Below, piece by piece: positions 15,034-24,118 of a stretch of 36,081 bases of DNA; position 1 is the stretch's first letter; every line of letters starts with the position of its first letter. Source of the DNA: Bacteroidota bacterium (GTDB taxonomy: Bacteria > Bacteroidota > Bacteroidia > Bacteroidales > JAAUTT01); contig JAIFLU010000171.1 of NCBI GenBank assembly GCA_020048915.1, forward strand, positions 1 through 36,081, written 5' to 3'. The notes below the pieces were generated by a model. It was not told the DNA's origin, ran no database searches, and worked only from the letters and a program-made list of their open reading frames with translations. A program made the position numbers and the translations under genes.

Positions 15034-16665
15034 ATGGATAGACGAAAGTTTTTAATAAGCAGCTTGGGTTTAACAGCTGGCACACTTGTCTCAGCAGGTA
15101 ATCTGAAATTCGACGAAGAAAACCTTCATGAATGCTCCGCTGTCCCGGAGGTTCTGGCGAACCGGCTAAAATCGAAATATTCCCATCGGCTCCCCAAGTC
15201 TGATCAGAACTACAAGCGTTCCAAAAACTACATAGAAGATGATCCGATCCCTGAATATTCTTGGGCTTCCGATGAGGCCTACGAAGCTTTTCAGGATATG
15301 AAATACGGCGTGCGTATTCACTGGGGACTTTATTCCATCTGGCACATGGGTGGCGAGTCGTGGCCCTTTCTGGGCAACCGTAAGCCTGCTTTCGATTTTG
15401 CAAAACGTCAGGAATACAATCAACTTTACAAAACATGGAATCCCACTGGTTTTGATGCAAATAAATGGATGGAACTGTTCAGGGAGAGTGGCATGAAAAT
15501 GTTTGCCTTCACCACCAAACACCACGAGGGTTTTTCCATGTACGATACCAAAACCCGTGTAAAAAGGCGCGCAAACTGGACAGCTACCGGTGGCCCTCAG
15601 ATGGAAGATTGCGACCTTGCTTACAGCATTATGGAAACCCCGTTTAAACGCGATGTAGTAAAAGAGTTATGCGATGCTGCCAGCAGGCACGATATAAAAA
15701 TTGACCTTTATTTCTCTCATACCGATTTCTACGACTCCGACTTTCGTCCTTACGGATATCATCCGCTGCAAATCCCCTCGAGCGAAGACTATTGCAAATC
15801 CAAAAGCGACGATGAACCAAAAACTGAATTCGAAAGAGCAAAAGATCGTCTGAAAGATTTCCTTGTGATTGTTCCCGATCCTTCGCCTGAGGAGCAGAAC
15901 CGGATGGTTCAGCGGCACAGGACACAATTGAAGGAATTGCTCACCAATTATGGTAAAATAGACATGGTTTGCCTCGACATTTGGCATGGTCCAAAAGTTT
16001 GGCCACAGCTACGACAAACCATGCTGGAACTTCGCAAAATACAGCCCAATTTAATGTTCCGTGCCCGCGGAATAGGGAACTATGGCGATTACTACACACC
16101 GGAAGGTTTTGTTCCCGGCGAAAAAGAAAACTCTGATGCTCCCTGGTTTGTCATCTATCCTTTAGGTGGTTCGTTCTCCTACGATCCTAAACCCGAAAGC
16201 TATAAAGGCGCTAAATGGATTGTGGATAATCTCATTGATTCGGCCTCAAAAGGAGGAAATTTTATGGTAGGCATTGGTCCCGACGAGAACGGTATTTTTG
16301 CCCCCGAAGCCGTTAAACAATTGAAACAGGTTGGCAAATGGCTTAAAATTAACGGAGAAGCCATTTATGCAACACGGTCACGCGAAGGAGAGAACTGGAA
16401 AGAGAGTAAAAAAATCAGGTTTACACGCTCCAAAGATCAAAAAACAATTTATGCGCATTGCCTTGAATGGCCTGGTGATAAGCTGGTATTAAAAACAGTT
16501 AATCCTAAACCCGCCTCAAAGATTTATATGTTGGGGCAAAAACCAGTTTCAGTAAAATGGGAAAATGATCCTTCTCAAGGTTTGGTAATTACTCTTACGG
16601 AAAACATGAAGAGCAATTTGCTGCATGAAGAGCAACTGGCATTTGTCTTTAAAATAGAAGTATAG
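15034..16665 (+). CDS. GH29 alpha-L-fucosidase, Tat-like signal
   Basis: The 543-residue protein carries the GH29 pattern: MKYGVRIHWGLYSI (89-102), FAFTTKHHEGFSM (157-169), and the strand with the likely nucleophile Asp315 in NYGKIDMVCLDIW. Then comes the GNYGDYYTPEGFVPG segment (348-362). The family removes alpha-L-fucose by a retaining mechanism. The usual WFDG around the nucleophile reads CLDI here. The N-terminus MDRRKFLISSLGLTAG fits a twin-arginine signal. It forms a tandem pair with the next gene (33-base gap), sharing long blocks but differing in the loop at about 250-282. Activity and linkage are unproven. Confidence 0.9.
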   Translation: MDRRKFLISSLGLTAGTLVSAGNLKFDEENLHECSAVPEVLANRLKSKYSHRLPKSDQNYKRSKNYIEDDPIPEYSWASDEAYEAFQDMKYGVRIHWGLYSIWHMGGESWPFLGNRKPAFDFAKRQEYNQLYKTWNPTGFDANKWMELFRESGMKMFAFTTKHHEGFSMYDTKTRVKRRANWTATGGPQMEDCDLAYSIMETPFKRDVVKELCDAASRHDIKIDLYFSHTDFYDSDFRPYGYHPLQIPSSEDYCKSKSDDEPKTEFERAKDRLKDFLVIVPDPSPEEQNRMVQRHRTQLKELLTNYGKIDMVCLDIWHGPKVWPQLRQTMLELRKIQPNLMFRARGIGNYGDYYTPEGFVPGEKENSDAPWFVIYPLGGSFSYDPKPESYKGAKWIVDNLIDSASKGGNFMVGIGPDENGIFAPEAVKQLKQVGKWLKINGEAIYATRSREGENWKESKKIRFTRSKDQKTIYAHCLEWPGDKLVLKTVNPKPASKIYMLGQKPVSVKWENDPSQGLVITLTENMKSNLLHEEQLAFVFKIEV

Positions 16666-16698
16666 AATTCAGTCTAATAAGAATACTAATAAATTACA

Positions 16699-18282
16699 AT
16701 GATGAGAAACAAAAACCTTGTGAACCGTTGGTTGCTGGCGGCGCTACTTATGATGCTTTCACTCACCTTTGGTGAAACGGTTATTTCACAAAGCGCAACA
16801 GATTCTTTAAAAAATAGCCGGCATTATCTTCCGAAAACCGATCGTCAGTACCGTTATACCAGCGGATATATTGAAGAAAACCCGGTTCCGGAATATTCCT
16901 GGGCTCCAGAAAAAGCCTATGAGGATTTTCAGGACATGAAATATGGTGTCCGTATTCACTGGGGATTATATTCTATTATTCGTCAGGAGAAAGAGTCGTG
17001 GCCTTTGTTAAAGAAAACGAATGCCGAGAAGCAGGCTTATTTTGATATGTACAAAACCTGGAATCCTGCGGGCTTTAACGCTAATGAATGGATGAACCTT
17101 TTTTCGGAAAGCGGAATGAAAATGTTTGCATTCACCACCAAGCATCACGAAGGCTTTTCGATGTTCGACACCAAAACCCGTGTAAAAAAACGTGTAAATT
17201 ATCTGGCACCCGGCGGACCGGTAATCGAAGACTGCGATCTGGCTTACAGTATCATGGAATCGCCGTTTAAACGGGATATTGTGAAAGAACTTTGCGATGC
17301 AGCTCATAAAAAAGATATCAAAATCGATCTTTATTATTCGCATCCCGACTGGTACGATGCTGATTTCCGCCCTTATGTATGGCATCCGTTACAGGTGCCT
17401 TCTTCCGGAACATTGGCTGTGCGCGGGAAAGATCTTGCACCCGAAGGCGCTATTGAATCACATTTTGGAAACAACGGCCCCATTATGGCGCCCGATCCAT
17501 CACCCGAAGAAGTGAACAGGATGATGACGCGTCATCGCGAACAGCTAAAGGAGCTTCTCACCAATTACGGTAAAATTGATATGGTGTGCCTCGATATGTG
17601 GTTCGGCCCTTCGGTATGGCCTCAATTACGACAAACCATGCTGGAGCTGCGCAAAATTCAGCCCAATGTAATGTTTAGGGCAAGAGGAATTGGTAATTAC
17701 GGCGATTACTATACTCCCGAAGGCTTTGTCCCCGGAAGTAAAGAAAATTCCCAGGTTCCCTGGTTTGTGATTTATCCGTTGGGCCGGACATTCTCCTACG
17801 AAACTGATCCCTCCCAGCATAAGGGTGCTAAATGGATTGTAAATAATATTATTGATTGTGCTGCCAAAGGCGGTAATTTCATGGTAGGAATCGGCCCCGA
17901 CGAAAACGGAAAGTTCCACCCAACCGTTCTGGAACAGTTGAAGCAGGCTGGCAAATGGCTCAAGGTAAATGGCGCTTCCATTTATGCCACCAGGGCGCGT
18001 GAATCAGAATTTTGGAAAGAAGGCGACAGCATCCGCTATACCCGGTCGAAGGACAACAAAACTATCTACGCGCATTGCCTCGAATGGCCTGGCGAGCAAT
18101 TGGTACTTAAAACTGTAAAACCCAAAAAAGGATCGAAGGTAATTTTTATGGGCACAAATGTCCCGGTAAAATGGAAGTACATCGAAAAAACAGGTATCAT
18201 CATCTCCACTCCTGCATCGCTTCTTAACAGTGTTCCCGAAGCCGAGCGGCTTGCCTTTACTTTCAAGATAGAATGTAACTAA
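16699..18282 (+). CDS. GH29 alpha-L-fucosidase, paralogue of the preceding gene
   Basis: The 527-residue protein is a close paralogue of the upstream enzyme: the same blocks appear at residues 80-92 (MKYGVRIHWGLYS), 142-155 and 289-300, with the likely nucleophile Asp299 in DMVCLDMW. It starts with a Sec-type signal (hydrophobic residues 11-24, ending near SQS at 30-32), unlike its neighbour's Tat-like one. The loop at about 236-265 differs in sequence and length, which suggests a distinct substrate pocket after duplication. The stop is five bases before the MFS start, so both are in one transcript with the transporter. Confidence 0.9.
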   Translation: MMRNKNLVNRWLLAALLMMLSLTFGETVISQSATDSLKNSRHYLPKTDRQYRYTSGYIEENPVPEYSWAPEKAYEDFQDMKYGVRIHWGLYSIIRQEKESWPLLKKTNAEKQAYFDMYKTWNPAGFNANEWMNLFSESGMKMFAFTTKHHEGFSMFDTKTRVKKRVNYLAPGGPVIEDCDLAYSIMESPFKRDIVKELCDAAHKKDIKIDLYYSHPDWYDADFRPYVWHPLQVPSSGTLAVRGKDLAPEGAIESHFGNNGPIMAPDPSPEEVNRMMTRHREQLKELLTNYGKIDMVCLDMWFGPSVWPQLRQTMLELRKIQPNVMFRARGIGNYGDYYTPEGFVPGSKENSQVPWFVIYPLGRTFSYETDPSQHKGAKWIVNNIIDCAAKGGNFMVGIGPDENGKFHPTVLEQLKQAGKWLKVNGASIYATRARESEFWKEGDSIRYTRSKDNKTIYAHCLEWPGEQLVLKTVKPKKGSKVIFMGTNVPVKWKYIEKTGIIISTPASLLNSVPEAERLAFTFKIECN

Positions 18283-18287
18283 AGAAT

Positions 18288-19586
18288 ATGAGAATCAATC
18301 TACCTGACACCCCTGAGAAAAAGCTTAGCCGCATGCGCTGGGTGATGATTTCTTTTGCCTTCGTGGCAACAGTGCTGAATTACCTGCATCGCTTGTCGTT
18401 CAACTATCTCACGGCCAAAGGGCCATTGCACGATATGATTCCTGATGATGCTTTTGGATATATCAGTACAGCCTTTTTTGTAGCATATATGATTTCAAAT
18501 GCGTTCTCAGGCTTTGTGATCGATCGGCTTGGAACAAAACTTGGGTATTCTATTTGTATGGCCTTCTGGACTACAGCAGGTTTGTTACATGCAGTGGCTA
18601 TGGCTCCCTTTCATTTTGGCATCTTCAGGTTTTTATTGGGGATAGGTGAAGCAGGGAACTGGCCGGCTGCGATAAAACTATCCGGTGAATGGTTTCCTCC
18701 CGAAGAGCGCTCAACAGCTACCGGGATTTTTAACAGTGGTGCTGCCGTTGGGGCCATCGTTGCTCCACCACTCATTGCATGGCTTGGAACATCGTTTGGA
18801 TGGCAAACAACATTTGTGGTAATTGGGGCATTAGGCTATCTGTGGCTTGTGGCTTTCTGGTTTACCTATTATACTCCTGAAAAAGCTGCCAATGCTCCTA
18901 AATTGAAACCAATACCTCCGTTAAAGCTTCTTAAATCCAGGTTTGTACTTTCACTTACCCTGTCGAAAGTATTTATGGATCCGGTTTGGTACTTTATCAC
19001 CTTCTGGATTGGCCGCTACCTTGCCGACGTTCATGGATGGAACCTGGCCACAATAGGCATCTTTGCAACCATTCCGTTTATTGTTGCCGATTTGGGCAAT
19101 ATCCTCGGAGGGCTTTTCACCCAATTTATCATAAAAAAGGGCATGCCTATACCTAAAGCACGAAAACTGGCAGTTGGGATATTTGGCTCATTAATGGCTT
19201 TGTCGCTTATTTCAGGCCCTTTTGTTATTGTATCACCTGCGTCGGCACTGGTGGTGCTTGCCATTGCCGGATTTGGCTATGCAGCCTATACAGCCAATAC
19301 CATGGCTTTCCCCGGCGATGTGGTCCCTTCCAATGCAACCGCTTCAGTATGGGGGGTAGCCAGTGTTGGGGCCGGACTCGGAGGTTCTTTGTTTCAGGCA
19401 TTATCGGGAATTACGGTTAAAAACCTCTCGGATGCTCATGGCTATTCTGTGGCTTATAACTCGGTTTTTTTCGGATATGGTATAATGGCAATTATCGGGC
19501 TTTCTATCGTGTTGTTTGTAATGGGACCATTGGTGCAAGACAAGGAATTAAACCAATACACTGAGGACTCGCAAAAGAACTCATAA
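18288..19586 (+). CDS. MFS transporter, anion:cation symporter (hexuronate/sugar-acid) type
   Basis: The 432-residue protein has about 12 hydrophobic helices. The first pair is linked by DRLGTKLGYS, the loop-2/3 motif of the major facilitator family, and the segment GIGEAGNWPAAIKLSGEWFPPEERSTATGIFNSGAAVGAIVAPPL is characteristic of the ExuT/GudP-like ACS subgroup. Such carriers move sugar acids or related anions with protons across the inner membrane. Its position between the fucosidases and the mutarotase indicates uptake of the released monosaccharide or its oxidised form. An outer-membrane porin of the SusC type is absent nearby. Confidence 0.9.
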   Translation: MRINLPDTPEKKLSRMRWVMISFAFVATVLNYLHRLSFNYLTAKGPLHDMIPDDAFGYISTAFFVAYMISNAFSGFVIDRLGTKLGYSICMAFWTTAGLLHAVAMAPFHFGIFRFLLGIGEAGNWPAAIKLSGEWFPPEERSTATGIFNSGAAVGAIVAPPLIAWLGTSFGWQTTFVVIGALGYLWLVAFWFTYYTPEKAANAPKLKPIPPLKLLKSRFVLSLTLSKVFMDPVWYFITFWIGRYLADVHGWNLATIGIFATIPFIVADLGNILGGLFTQFIIKKGMPIPKARKLAVGIFGSLMALSLISGPFVIVSPASALVVLAIAGFGYAAYTANTMAFPGDVVPSNATASVWGVASVGAGLGGSLFQALSGITVKNLSDAHGYSVAYNSVFFGYGIMAIIGLSIVLFVMGPLVQDKELNQYTEDSQKNS

Positions 19587-19622
19587 TTTATAAAGTGAAT
19601 GTAAAATCTTAAGAAATAAAAT

Positions 19623-20981
19623 ATGGGAAAGAATAATCATTTTTCAGGCAATCCAACACACCGTCGTTCTTTTATTGCTACTATGTTCACCGGCGCTTTA
19701 TCCGGACTTTTTCTCCGGAAAGGAATTGCAGGAATCACACTGTTGCAGGAATCCGTATTCCCTAAATTTTCTTCTCCGGAAGGCCCTAACAATCCTATGG
19801 GCACTGAACTTGGCATAGTGCCTGGTCGAGTTGCCTGGGCTCACGACCCTAAGGCCGTTCTTTGGAACGAAACTTCAGGTAATTGGTGGGACGAGGCAGC
19901 AAACGATCAGGAGAGAATTGTAACCATGGTTTCCAAATCGGTTCAAAGTATTACCAACGAGCCAACGGACAAAAAAGCCTGGAAAGCACTTTTTGCTGAT
20001 TTCAACAAAAACCGTGGGAAAGGCAATAAAGGGTATTCCAAAGGCGAAAAAGTTGCCATCAAAATCAACCTGAATAACGACAGGACCAGTTACGACGACA
20101 CACCCTGGATCAACACTTCGCCCCAGGTGATTTTTGCAGTTGTTAAAGGTTTGGTGAAGGAGTCAGGGGTGGCTGAGGAGAACATCACCATCTTTGACGC
20201 CATTCGCTATGTTACACCGCATATGTACGATTATATACACAAGGCTTTCCCCGGTTTGAAATTTGTAGATGGCTACGGAGGCTTGCCCGGAAGAATCAAA
20301 AGCGAATGGACCTCTGCAAAGATTACTTACGCTGTTGAAAATAAATGTGGACCTGGCATCGCAACCTGCGCCACGGAAGCCGATTATCTTATCAATATTT
20401 ACACCGCCAAAGGTCATCCGGCAACGGGCGTAACCCTGAGTGCCAAAAATCATTATGGCAGTATCGATGGTCGCGATCATTATTATATCAAAGGGGCAAA
20501 AATGGGATATAATCAATATAATCCACTTGTAGAAGTGATGGGCCATAGGGATCTTGGCGCAAAAACCTTGCTGTACGTTTGCGATATGCTTTACAGTTGT
20601 TATCATTCCGATGCCCTTCCCATAAAATGGAAAATGGCTCCTTTTAACAATTCGTGGCCTGCAAGCATTTTTGTGTCGCAAGATCCTATCGCATGCGATT
20701 CGGTAGCAACCGACTTCCTTACTGCCGAATTTGATGCGCGCACCGATATTCCTGTTGGGGTGAATGCCAAAGGAAAGAAAGTTGATATGAGTAATTGCGA
20801 TACGTTTTTACACGAGGCTGCCCTGGCGCATAACCCTCCGTCGAAAGTGGTGTATGCTCCAAATGGCGATGGTGTTAAAATGCAAAGTCTCGGCGTTCAC
20901 GAGCATTGGAACAATGTTGCCGAGAAAAAATATTCCAGGAACCTGGGAAAAAACAAGGGAATTGAATTGATAACTATATAG
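19623..20981 (+). CDS. DUF362 domain protein with Tat-like signal
   Basis: The 452-residue product starts with HRRSFIATMFTGALSGL (residues 13-29), a twin-arginine-like signal. The DUF362 region spans about 140-420: KVAIKINLN, INTSPQVIFAVVKGLV, ITIFDAIRY, a HYGSIDGRDHYY segment, and DPIACDSVATDFL. Some DUF362 proteins carry ferredoxin-type Cys clusters; none is visible here, so this is the short form. Its function is unknown. Its presence in sugar loci is seen elsewhere, but I cannot attach a reaction to it. It is cotranscribed with the transporter (36-base gap) and probably periplasmic. Confidence 0.85.
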   Translation: MGKNNHFSGNPTHRRSFIATMFTGALSGLFLRKGIAGITLLQESVFPKFSSPEGPNNPMGTELGIVPGRVAWAHDPKAVLWNETSGNWWDEAANDQERIVTMVSKSVQSITNEPTDKKAWKALFADFNKNRGKGNKGYSKGEKVAIKINLNNDRTSYDDTPWINTSPQVIFAVVKGLVKESGVAEENITIFDAIRYVTPHMYDYIHKAFPGLKFVDGYGGLPGRIKSEWTSAKITYAVENKCGPGIATCATEADYLINIYTAKGHPATGVTLSAKNHYGSIDGRDHYYIKGAKMGYNQYNPLVEVMGHRDLGAKTLLYVCDMLYSCYHSDALPIKWKMAPFNNSWPASIFVSQDPIACDSVATDFLTAEFDARTDIPVGVNAKGKKVDMSNCDTFLHEAALAHNPPSKVVYAPNGDGVKMQSLGVHEHWNNVAEKKYSRNLGKNKGIELITI

Positions 20982-21061
20982 TTTGATAGGACATTCTCAT
21001 TAAGTTAGTTAAGATTTATTATCGAAGCGCGGCGAAGCCTTAAATACTAATTCCTTGCTGG

Positions 21062-21185
21062 CGGCGAGCTGTTCAAGTGAAGTCGACGCAGGAGACGGAA
21101 CGCGTTCTCGCCGTCAAAGACTTTTTTGGTTACTTTTTTGGTCATAAAAAAGTGACAAGTGGCTGTTAATAGCCATTTTACTTGT
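21062..21185. repeat. Multi-hairpin intergenic repeat before the mutarotase gene
   Basis: CGGCGAG (21062-21068) and CTCGCCG (21107-21113) form a long-range pair. Then TTACTTTTTT (21130-21139) pairs with AAAAAAGTGA (21146-21155), and ACAAGT (21155-21160) with ACTTGT (21180-21185), the latter enclosing GGCT/AGCC. The CTTTTTTGGTTACTTTTTTGG phrase resembles dispersed, translated-looking repeats common between genes in environmental bacteria. It fills the 274-base spacer between the DUF362 and mutarotase genes and has no coding content that I trust. Confidence 0.6.
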
Positions 21186-21255
21186 GGTAGAATATGAGAA
21201 TTCTAAATTATAAAATCGCTAAAAGAGATTGCTTTAAGTTTAAACATCAAATAAA

Positions 21256-21675
21256 ATGCTTAAAACTAAATTATTACATCCCGAAATACTAATGGCTCTT
21301 GGTAGCAATGGCCATGGCGCTAAAATTTTAATTGCCGATGGCAACTATCCGTTCTCAACCTGTACGCCGTCCTCAGCAAAAAAAGTCTTCCTGAACCTGG
21401 CTCCCGGTATGCTTTCGGTAACTGATGTGTTATCGGTTTTGGCCGATTATGTCCCGGTAGAAAAAGCCCTGGTGATGGTTCCCCCTGACGAGGCTCCGCA
21501 ATCTATTCATGAGGAATATGCTAGAATTCTCGGCAATGATGTTCCTTTCGAAAAAACCAAACGGATGGAATTCTACAGCGAAGCCAAATCGCCCGACACT
21601 TGTCTGGTTATTGCAACAGGCGAAATGAAACGTTTTGCCAATCTTCTGTTAACAATTGGTGTTGTAAAATTTTAA
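21256..21675 (+). CDS. RbsD/FucU family protein, probable L-fucose mutarotase
   Basis: The 139-residue protein has the family's small length and its opening: [27 protein letters not shown], with His20 and Asp28 in the positions used for sugar ring opening. The family interconverts alpha and beta anomers of L-fucose or ribose. The end, [20 protein letters not shown], fits the RbsD/FucU C-terminal region. A fucose role is favoured by the flanking GH29 and GH95 genes. Its stop is four bases before the GH95 start. It has no signal peptide, so it acts in the cytoplasm on imported sugar. Confidence 0.9.
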   Translation: MLKTKLLHPEILMALGSNGHGAKILIADGNYPFSTCTPSSAKKVFLNLAPGMLSVTDVLSVLADYVPVEKALVMVPPDEAPQSIHEEYARILGNDVPFEKTKRMEFYSEAKSPDTCLVIATGEMKRFANLLLTIGVVKF

Positions 21676-21679
21676 TAAT

Positions 21680-24106
21680 ATGAAGCGACTACTCTTTTTA
21701 TCAGTCCTGCTGCTGTCAAATTCTGGTTTTACTCAAAGCAAAATTATGGCGCAGGTAAAATCGCCTGAAATGTGCTGGTGGTACGAAAAACCTGCTTCCA
21801 AATACTGGGAGGGTCTTCCTGTTGCAACTGGCCGTTTTGCAGCCATGATCATGGGTAAAGTTACCCAGGATCAGGTTTGGCTTAACGAGGAGACTCTTTG
21901 GGCGGGAAGTCCTAACAACCCGAATAGCCTCGATTGCCCAGAGAAACTTGCCGAAATGCGTCGCCTCATTTTTAACAAGGAATACTTCAAAGCCGATTCG
22001 GTGTCGCAAGCGTTCAGCAGTCGCCCCATGCGCGTGCAGCATTATCAGCCCATGAGTAACCTGAACCTGAAGTTTGACAATCAGGATGAATCGAAGGTCA
22101 GAAATTATCGCCGGAAACTGAGCATGGACAGCGCCCTGGTAACCATCTCCTACGAAATTGAAGGGGTGAAGTATAAACGCGAAGTTTTTGCCAGCTACCC
22201 CGATCAGGTGATTGTGATGCGGATTTCGGCCAATAAGCCCGGTAAAATAAATGTCACCGGATGGATGAGCAGCTTGCAACCGTCGGCAGTTTCGTTCGTA
22301 GAGAAAGCTGACTTGGTAATGAATGGCGGCACTACCGAGCTATCGCAAGAAACATACAGCGAACGGGTCATTCCTTCGTTAATGAAATGGCAGTCGCGGG
22401 TACGCATTCTCAACGAGGGTGGAAAAATAACTTCTGCCAAAGCTGCTGTGGATAAGAATTCCGACGCCATCAGGGTCGAAAATGCCAATGCCGTCACTTT
22501 TATCATTGCTGGCGCCACCAACTGGAAAAGCTGGAATGATATCAGCGGCGACGAAAAGCAACGCTGTGCTGCCTATATTGAAAAAGCGGTAAAAAATGAT
22601 TATAAAAACCTCCGTAAGAGTCATATTGCCGACTATTGCCCTTTGTTTGCCACCTGTAAACTCGATCTGGGCGGACACAATAAAAACATGATCAACACCT
22701 CCGAACGCATGGAGCTTTTACGTGCCGGAGGTACCGATCCGTTGTTTGCAACCCAATATTTTCAGTTTGGCCGTTACCTGATGCTGGCGGCTGCGAGGGA
22801 AGGAACTCTAGCCTTCAATAACCATAATATATGGCTCAACAATATGGAAGGCCGGTGGCAAGGGCGGTGGACACTGAATATCAATATCCAGGAATGTTAC
22901 TGGCCGGTTGAAAATACCAACTTGCCCCGGGTAAACGAATCGCTGGTTCAATTTACCGAACAACAGGCTCAGGCCGGTGCACGCACAGCCAAAGAAATGT
23001 ATAATTGCCGCGGGTGGGTAGCTCATCATGGTACCGATATTTGGTTCAACACTGCTCCAACCGACCGCAATCCCAAAGCTACCATCTGGAATATGGGAGG
23101 AGCATGGATTTTGCAGCAGTTGTACGATCATTACCAGTACAATCCCGATGTAAATTATCTCAAGCGCATTTATCCGCTCATGAAAGGCTCTGCCGAATTT
23201 TTTACTGATTTTCTGATTCCTGATCCTGCCACAGGCTGGCTGGTTACCAACCCATCTTCATCACCCGAAAATTTCTTTATGTATAATGGGCAGAAATGTC
23301 AACTATCGATGGGTTCTTCCATGGATAACCAGATTCTCCGAAACTTGTTCCGAAATTGCATAGCAGCAGCAAAAAAGTTGAATGTAGATGATGAGTTGCA
23401 GAAACAACTCAGCGAAACTATGAAAAAACTTCCTCCGCATCAGATTGGCAAGCATGGACAATTACAGGAATGGCTTTACGACTTTGAAGAATTTGACGTA
23501 AAACACCGACATTTGTCGCACTTGTTTGCCGCTTACCCCGACGATGATATCACGCTTTTTAAAACACCCGAACTGGCTAAGGCTGTATCCACGGCATTGC
23601 AACGCCGCAGCATTGCGCGATTAGGCTGGGCCGGTGCCTGGAAAATCAACCTGAATGCCCGGCTTATGGAAGCCGAAGAAGCTTATGTGGTATTACAGAA
23701 AATGCTTACCGATGTTAGCCTCCATCCCTACGAGGAAGACAGTAAAATTACTCCATCGTACGAAGGCAATCAGGCCATACAGGGAGTTACAGCGGGCATT
23801 GCCGAAATGCTGATGCAAAGTCATGCTGGCGAATTATTCCTACTGCCTGCTTTACCTGCTGACTGGCAGACCGGAAGCATCAAAGGTCTTAGGGCGCGCG
23901 GTGGTTACCTGGTCGGCATTGAATGGGATGGTGGACGACTGAAGACATCCACAATAGAATCGAAGTATTCGGGAAAATGTTGTCTGCGCACCACGCAACC
24001 AGTGAAAATATTCTATCAGAATAAACCTGTAAAAACTACCAGTCTGGACAACAACCAGGTGAAGTTTGATACGGTTACCGGCGCTAAGTACATAATAACC
24101 CTTTAA
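21680..24106 (+). CDS. GH95-type alpha-L-fucosidase/galactosidase
   Basis: The 808-residue protein has a signal peptide, then the GH95 start: [24 protein letters not shown] (residues 36-59) and [15 protein letters not shown]. The (alpha/alpha)6 domain shows N400 and N402 ([11 protein letters not shown]) and E530 (SSSPENFF), matching the catalytic Asn pair and general-acid Glu of characterised fucosidases. [12 protein letters not shown] and [15 protein letters not shown] follow. The usual Q-I-D-G-N-F-G stretch is replaced by YEGNQAIQG (694-702), so the Asp that activates the Asn base is not in place. GH95 inverts alpha-1,2-fucose or L-galactose linkages. It is most likely periplasmic. Confidence 0.85.
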   Translation: MKRLLFLSVLLLSNSGFTQSKIMAQVKSPEMCWWYEKPASKYWEGLPVATGRFAAMIMGKVTQDQVWLNEETLWAGSPNNPNSLDCPEKLAEMRRLIFNKEYFKADSVSQAFSSRPMRVQHYQPMSNLNLKFDNQDESKVRNYRRKLSMDSALVTISYEIEGVKYKREVFASYPDQVIVMRISANKPGKINVTGWMSSLQPSAVSFVEKADLVMNGGTTELSQETYSERVIPSLMKWQSRVRILNEGGKITSAKAAVDKNSDAIRVENANAVTFIIAGATNWKSWNDISGDEKQRCAAYIEKAVKNDYKNLRKSHIADYCPLFATCKLDLGGHNKNMINTSERMELLRAGGTDPLFATQYFQFGRYLMLAAAREGTLAFNNHNIWLNNMEGRWQGRWTLNINIQECYWPVENTNLPRVNESLVQFTEQQAQAGARTAKEMYNCRGWVAHHGTDIWFNTAPTDRNPKATIWNMGGAWILQQLYDHYQYNPDVNYLKRIYPLMKGSAEFFTDFLIPDPATGWLVTNPSSSPENFFMYNGQKCQLSMGSSMDNQILRNLFRNCIAAAKKLNVDDELQKQLSETMKKLPPHQIGKHGQLQEWLYDFEEFDVKHRHLSHLFAAYPDDDITLFKTPELAKAVSTALQRRSIARLGWAGAWKINLNARLMEAEEAYVVLQKMLTDVSLHPYEEDSKITPSYEGNQAIQGVTAGIAEMLMQSHAGELFLLPALPADWQTGSIKGLRARGGYLVGIEWDGGRLKTSTIESKYSGKCCLRTTQPVKIFYQNKPVKTTSLDNNQVKFDTVTGAKYIITL

Positions 24107-24118
24107 AATGAGTTAACG

